This document shows positions 6,533 to 9,435 of a stretch of DNA of 9,435 nt, one piece after another. Every line of letters starts with the position of its first letter. The first letter of the stretch is position 1. The notes beneath the pieces are model-generated. The model saw only the letters and a program-made list of their open reading frames with translations, did not search any database and had not been told where the DNA came from. Location: contig CAMLEL010000058.1 in NCBI GenBank assembly GCA_946478935.1, positions 1-9,435 of the forward strand. Direction: 5' to 3'. The stretch is from an uncultured Armatimonadota bacterium. Its GTDB lineage: Bacteria; Armatimonadota; Fimbriimonadia; Fimbriimonadales; Fimbriimonadaceae. A program made the position numbers and the translations under genes.

Positions 6533-6541
6533 TGATCACTT

Positions 6542-8302
6542 CTAGCCAGGAGCGGTCATGACAAGCGTTCGGCCGCCTGTTTCGAAGTATCGGAACGCGG
6601 CGCGAGCGTCTGGCACTTCTCGTCCCTCAAGGTTTGGCTTGTCGAGCGAACCCGCTTTCAGATTTGCTCGCTGACTATCGGCCACAGCCTTCGACTTGGC
6701 CGCAATCACTTCTCGAAGCTGGTTGCGGAGATCGGCAGTGTTGCCCGATCCCTTGGCAATTTCTTCGTTCAGCTGATCCTCGCGGGCTGCATATTGCTTT
6801 GCCAAAATGGAATTGGCCGCGGACAGGGCATAGTAGGAGGCAGCATAGTTGGCGTTCGCGGCTACGGCAGCATCTCCGAATTTCACCGCGTCTTTCACAT
6901 TGCCTTGCAGCAGAGAAAGAATCGACAGGCCCGTCAACGCTTGGAATGAACTCGGCTGAGCCGCCAGAGCAGTTTCATAGAGAATCTTGGCCCCTGAAAT
7001 CTGCAAGTCGGCATCCTTTTTCTCCAAGCCGCTCTGAAGAGCCACTTTCACAGATTCATTACCCCGCTCGACATACATATCGGCGTTGGCGGGCTCTGCA
7101 AGCACCGCACGCTCGTAGTAACGTCGGCTTCGCTCGAACTCTTTCAGCCGATTTGTAAGCGCGCTCAGATAGTAGTTGACTTCCGTGCGCTGGCCTTCAT
7201 CACGAGCCAGGTTGCTGGCAAGCTGACCGACGACCGCATTATTCAGATTCTTCAAGGCGATATAGGCTTGAGCTGTGCGTACGCCAAGATTCTCGGAGTC
7301 CGAGAGCACGGCTTCCTTCATCGCATCTTCTGCCAATTGGCGGTTACCGGCTTCCGTTTCGATGACGGCTAGCAGGGCATAGGAGTACCCATCCATCGCG
7401 TTGCGCTTGCTTAGATCTTTTAGCGCAGATCGAGCTTCGGCGAACCGACCCACCTTGATCGCAGCAAAAGCGAGTCGGTTTCCAAATCCTGTATTGGAGA
7501 TATCCGTCGCGAACGGTGTCGCGAGAGCAGGTGCAACCAGCGAATAGCGGCCCGCCAGGATGGCGAGATCGGCATACTGCTGGCGATTGGCGTCGGTGAC
7601 CGCTCCAAAGCCGTCCACTTGGAGATCAAGGCTCTTCCGGCGGGCTTCCGCCGCACCTTTCATGGCTTCGGCGATTGCCTTCTGGGTGTCTGCTGTGCTT
7701 CCACCTCGGTTGATGGTCGCAAATGCCTGCTGCAGCTTGATCGCGGCCACCAATTCAAGGCCCTTGAGATTCTTTGGGTCGTCCGCAACGATGTCCTCGG
7801 CGTACTTTTGTGCGCGATCGAGAACACCCTTGCCCATATAGGCTCGGGCCAAGACCATTCGGGCGGGGTTGTGACCCTTCTGTGCCTTCAGAGCGATCCG
7901 GCCCGAAGTAATGGCATCGTCCCACTTGCTTGTCCGGAGCAGCTCTTCACCTTGCTGCACGTGAAAATCGGCGCCCTTAGAGACTCCATTATCGATCTTT
8001 AGATCGAAGGACTTCTTGGCCGACTTTCCGTCAGAAGTATAAGCAGCGAACGTGACTTTCAGGTCGCCGTCTTCCATCTCCAACGAATCCACCTTGAACT
8101 CGTAAGGAGTGCTGGAGTCGCTGTCTCGAAGATCGGATCCGACGTAAAACTCAACTTGGGTGATTGGCGAGCTTGACTGAACGAGAACTCGGAACTTCCG
8201 TTCACCGGTTATAGTTTCCTTGTCCTTTACGTCGACATTTAATACGGGAGCGCCTGCCTGTGAGAGGCCCAGCACCGCCATTGCGATAATTGAAGCTGTC
8301 AT
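6542..8302 (-). CDS. Exported Ig-like and TPR repeat protein
   Basis: A 586-residue protein with a short hydrophobic N-terminus (ASIIAMAVLGLSQAGA, about 3-18) that looks like a signal peptide, although it lacks the usual positive residue. Next comes an Ig-like beta domain (about 20-105, with VEFYVGSDL and LKVTFAAYTSDGKSA), then alpha-helical TPR-like repeats in blocks at about 110-190, 240-345 and 370-500 (clear units such as FERSRRYYERAVLAEPANADMYVERGN). A charged helix (500-550) leads to an Arg/aromatic C-terminal tail, PDARAAFRYFETGGRTLV. It probably acts outside the cytoplasmic membrane as a protein-binding scaffold; no enzyme motif is seen. The ATG at 8302 is chosen because it begins the signal-like segment and follows the PII stop by 64 bases; an 82-residue upstream extension in the same frame has no homologous look and overlaps the PII gene. 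AAGGGA lies about ten bases upstream. Confidence 0.88.
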   Translation of the reverse strand: MTASIIAMAVLGLSQAGAPVLNVDVKDKETITGERKFRVLVQSSSPITQVEFYVGSDLRDSDSSTPYEFKVDSLEMEDGDLKVTFAAYTSDGKSAKKSFDLKIDNGVSKGADFHVQQGEELLRTSKWDDAITSGRIALKAQKGHNPARMVLARAYMGKGVLDRAQKYAEDIVADDPKNLKGLELVAAIKLQQAFATINRGGSTADTQKAIAEAMKGAAEARRKSLDLQVDGFGAVTDANRQQYADLAILAGRYSLVAPALATPFATDISNTGFGNRLAFAAIKVGRFAEARSALKDLSKRNAMDGYSYALLAVIETEAGNRQLAEDAMKEAVLSDSENLGVRTAQAYIALKNLNNAVVGQLASNLARDEGQRTEVNYYLSALTNRLKEFERSRRYYERAVLAEPANADMYVERGNESVKVALQSGLEKKDADLQISGAKILYETALAAQPSSFQALTGLSILSLLQGNVKDAVKFGDAAVAANANYAASYYALSAANSILAKQYAAREDQLNEEIAKGSGNTADLRNQLREVIAAKSKAVADSQRANLKAGSLDKPNLEGREVPDARAAFRYFETGGRTLVMTAPG

Positions 8303-8316
8303 GATTCTAGGGTCCC

Positions 8317-8350
8317 TTGTCCCGCAAAGTATGACGGATATCGCGGGCAA
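8317..8350. other. Imperfect hairpin between the PII and TPR genes
   Basis: TTG-T-CCCGC (8317-8325) pairs with GCGGGCAA (8343-8350), eight pairs with one bulged T and a 17-base loop, in the 64-base gap between the PII stop and the TPR protein ATG. A small AGGGTCCCT palindrome sits beside it at 8309-8317. No T-run follows on the minus strand. It could attenuate or stabilise the PII message, or be chance. Confidence 0.22.
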
Positions 8351-8366
8351 ACCATTCGTCCTACGT

Positions 8367-8705
8367 CTAAATTGCCTCCGAACCCCTCTCTTCCGTGCGA
8401 ATTCGGATCGCATTTGCGACAGGTTCGACAAAAATCTTCCCATCGCCGCTCTCCCCAGACCGAGCTGCTGCCACGGCCGCTTCAATGATTTCTTCCTGTA
8501 GTTCGTCGGGAGCAACGATGACCAGCTTTGATCGTATGGGAAGCGCAATGACCTGCTGCTCCCCGCCGAACCACGAGGCTCTTTCCTCGCTATTGCCGGT
8601 CCCGCGCACTTCGCTGACGGACATTCCGGAAATGCCCAAGCCAGCGATTGCAGACTTGACCGCCTCCAACCGATGAGGCTTGATGATGCAGGTAATGCGG
8701 ATCAC
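8367..8705 (-). CDS. glnB: PII-family nitrogen/energy signal protein with atypical T-loop
   Basis: PII proteins are trimers that bind ATP/ADP and 2-oxoglutarate and control ammonium uptake, glutamine synthesis or other partners. This 112-residue protein lines up without net length change with enteric GlnB, from CIIKPHRLEAVK (6-17) and GISGMSVSEVRG (24-35) to VAPDELQEEI (64-73), GDGKIFVEPV (87-96), IRIRTEE (100-106) and a C-terminal EAI. The nucleotide-binding Gly87, Lys90, Arg101 and Arg103 are kept. The T-loop (37-55) is different: position 51, the uridylylated Tyr in GlnB, is Gln, position 46 is Phe, no Tyr occurs in the loop, and position 39, the Gln that helps hold Mg-ATP-2-oxoglutarate, is Ser. 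The GTG start overlaps the stop of the CMD-like gene (GTGA), with GAAGG six bases upstream. No amtB, glnA or glnD is in the window. The symbol denotes the family, not proven nitrogen control. Confidence 0.9.
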   Translation of the reverse strand: MIRITCIIKPHRLEAVKSAIAGLGISGMSVSEVRGTGNSEERASWFGGEQQVIALPIRSKLVIVAPDELQEEIIEAAVAAARSGESGDGKIFVEPVANAIRIRTEERGSEAI

Positions 8706-9055
8706 GCTGTGCCTTCGGCCATAAGCTCTTCCAGGACTTCGAATGCGTAGCGCAGGTGCGGGATTACGATCGAACCGCCAATAACCAAGCCGATATTCAT
8801 CGACTCGACGATCTCTTCGCGAGTGCAGCCTTCGGAAACGCATCGGTCCAGGTGGTAAAAGATACAGTCATTGCAGCGGAGTACCATGCTGCCCACCAAA
8901 CCCATCAACTCTTTGTATTTGACGGGAACAGCGCCATCTTCATAGGCGGTTGTGTCGAGCGCAAAGAAGCGGTTGAAGGCTTTGGATCCTTCATTGAGAA
9001 TCCGATCGTTCAATTCCTGGCGATACAGCCTCGTTTCGGCGGCCTTTTTGCGCAT
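8702..9055 (-). CDS. Carboxymuconolactone decarboxylase / AhpD-like family protein
   Basis: A 117-residue all-helical protein of the CMD family. The hallmark is Glu49 (KYKELMGLVGSMV), then CNDCIFYHLDRCVSEGCTREEI with Cys61, Cys64 and His68, the CxxC...H redox/catalytic site shared with AhpD-type peroxidase partners. Family members include true 4-carboxymuconolactone decarboxylases and thiol reductases; no beta-ketoadipate genes are nearby, so a redox or unknown role is more likely. The ATG at 9055 is taken because the family's N-terminal helix (ETRLYRQELNDRI) starts just after it and the upstream gene ends five bases before; a longer frame back to 9193 overlaps that gene completely and looks like shadow sequence. 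AAAGG lies one base from the ATG, too close for a good Shine-Dalgarno, so translation may depend on coupling. Its stop overlaps the PII GTG. Confidence 0.88.
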   Translation of the reverse strand: MRKKAAETRLYRQELNDRILNEGSKAFNRFFALDTTAYEDGAVPVKYKELMGLVGSMVLRCNDCIFYHLDRCVSEGCTREEIVESMNIGLVIGGSIVIPHLRYAFEVLEELMAEGTA

Positions 9056-9060
9056 GCCTT

Positions 9061-9435
9061 TCAGCGGGGAAGCGACGGATACATCTCGCGGCTCATGCCT
9101 CGAACGTCGACTTTCCACTTGCCGTCTACTTTGATCAATGGCAGTTCGTACTTTTCCTCGTATGCCGATGGGTTCATTGCGCTTTTCACCCACTTCAGCC
9201 GCACAGTGGCGTTACGCTCGTCTTGCTCACTTGAATCGGCGATGGCGAAGGCAAACAGCCAATGCTTGGTAACTGAGTAAGTCTCATCCCACTTCTGGCG
9301 GATCTGCTCCTGAGAAAGCCCTTCCATGTAGCTCAGTTCAGACACCGTTTTCAGGTCGCCCTTGGCCAGTGAAGTGAGGAACTTGGAGGCCACGCCCGAG
9401 GGTGATTCCCCAGCCATCATGAACAAAACCACCAC
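9061..9435 (-). CDS. DUF4878 / NTF2-like small membrane-anchored or exported protein, N-terminus beyond the window
   Basis: The frame is open from the right edge and gives the last 124 residues. The first visible residues (VVVLFMMAG) are hydrophobic and are probably the end of a signal peptide, lipoprotein signal or membrane helix whose start lies outside. Next comes SPSGVASKFLTSLAKGDLKTVSEL, the helix typical of DUF4878/NTF2-like proteins (a hydrophobic helix followed by a G-D turn), then a mainly beta C-terminal half with KYELPLIKVDGKWKVDVRGM, the usual 'W-x-V' ending strand. No catalytic motif is seen and the function is unknown. It ends five bases before the CMD-like gene, so it belongs to the same transcript as CMD, PII and possibly the TPR gene. 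Two ATG codons just inside the edge (around 9415-9420) could be starts, but the upstream codons remain open, so the true start is undetermined. Confidence 0.75.
   Translation of the reverse strand: MVVLFMMAGESPSGVASKFLTSLAKGDLKTVSELSYMEGLSQEQIRQKWDETYSVTKHWLFAFAIADSSEQDERNATVRLKWVKSAMNPSAYEEKYELPLIKVDGKWKVDVRGMSREMYPSLPR

Noticed and set aside
8303..8548. An 82-codon in-frame N-terminal extension of the TPR protein starting at 8548.
   Set aside because: It overlaps the well-supported PII gene in another frame, is rich in Arg and Ser in the manner of shadow sequence, and would bury the signal-like segment that begins at 8302.
9056..9193. A 46-codon N-terminal extension of the CMD-like protein.
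   Set aside because: It lies entirely within the coding sequence of the DUF4878-like gene in another frame, and the family's N-terminal helix begins right after the ATG at 9055.

Overview
The window is a dense, ordinary-looking bacterial chromosome segment of roughly 55% G+C by eye. It holds eleven protein-coding genes, two of them cut by the window edges. No RNA genes, insertion sequences, CRISPR arrays or phage genes are visible, and the largest gap between genes is about 100 bases. The proteins look like those of a Gram-negative or diderm-like lineage outside the well-studied phyla; Armatimonadota (Fimbriimonadia-like) would fit the gene style, but this is an impression and not a demonstrated assignment.

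Layout from left to right. A minus-strand pair comes first: a stand-alone Lon N-terminal (LON) domain protein (882-1553), followed by a ROK-family sugar kinase whose C-terminus leaves the window (1-882). Divergent from it is a soluble GAF-PAS sensor histidine kinase (1651-3417) with no response regulator beside it. A convergent glutamine amidotransferase of the TrpG/PabA type (3522-4127, minus) has no synthase partner in view. It is divergent, across only 38 bases, from a plus-strand unit of three overlapping genes: a family-2-like glycosyltransferase (4166-4888), the tRNA U34 hydroxylase TrhO (4885-5868) and an unrecognised protein with two Tudor/SH3-like segments and a C-terminal membrane anchor (5865-6500). 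A strong hairpin (6509-6532) separates this unit from a convergent minus-strand series. Read in transcription order from the right edge, that series is a DUF4878/NTF2-like protein (partial), a carboxymuconolactone decarboxylase (CMD)-like CxxC protein, a PII signal protein with an atypical T-loop, and an exported Ig-like plus TPR protein.

Two things stand out. First, three genes begin with GTG placed exactly six bases after a TANNNT -10-like hexamer (1639, 4139 on minus, 5853), the arrangement known for leaderless transcripts; a fourth gene has a perfect TATAAT nine bases from its ATG. Genes inside the operons instead overlap their upstream neighbour by 1-4 bases, some with Shine-Dalgarno sequences. 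Second, the PII protein keeps the nucleotide-binding core (GDGK, R101, R103) but has no tyrosine in its T-loop and lacks Gln39, so it probably does not follow the enteric uridylylation/2-oxoglutarate scheme, and it is translationally coupled to a CMD-like protein.

I do not see a convincing new multi-gene defence or mobile system here. The best candidates for new biology are the divergent PII with its CMD partner, the Tudor-like membrane protein coupled to trhO, and the apparently frequent leaderless initiation.
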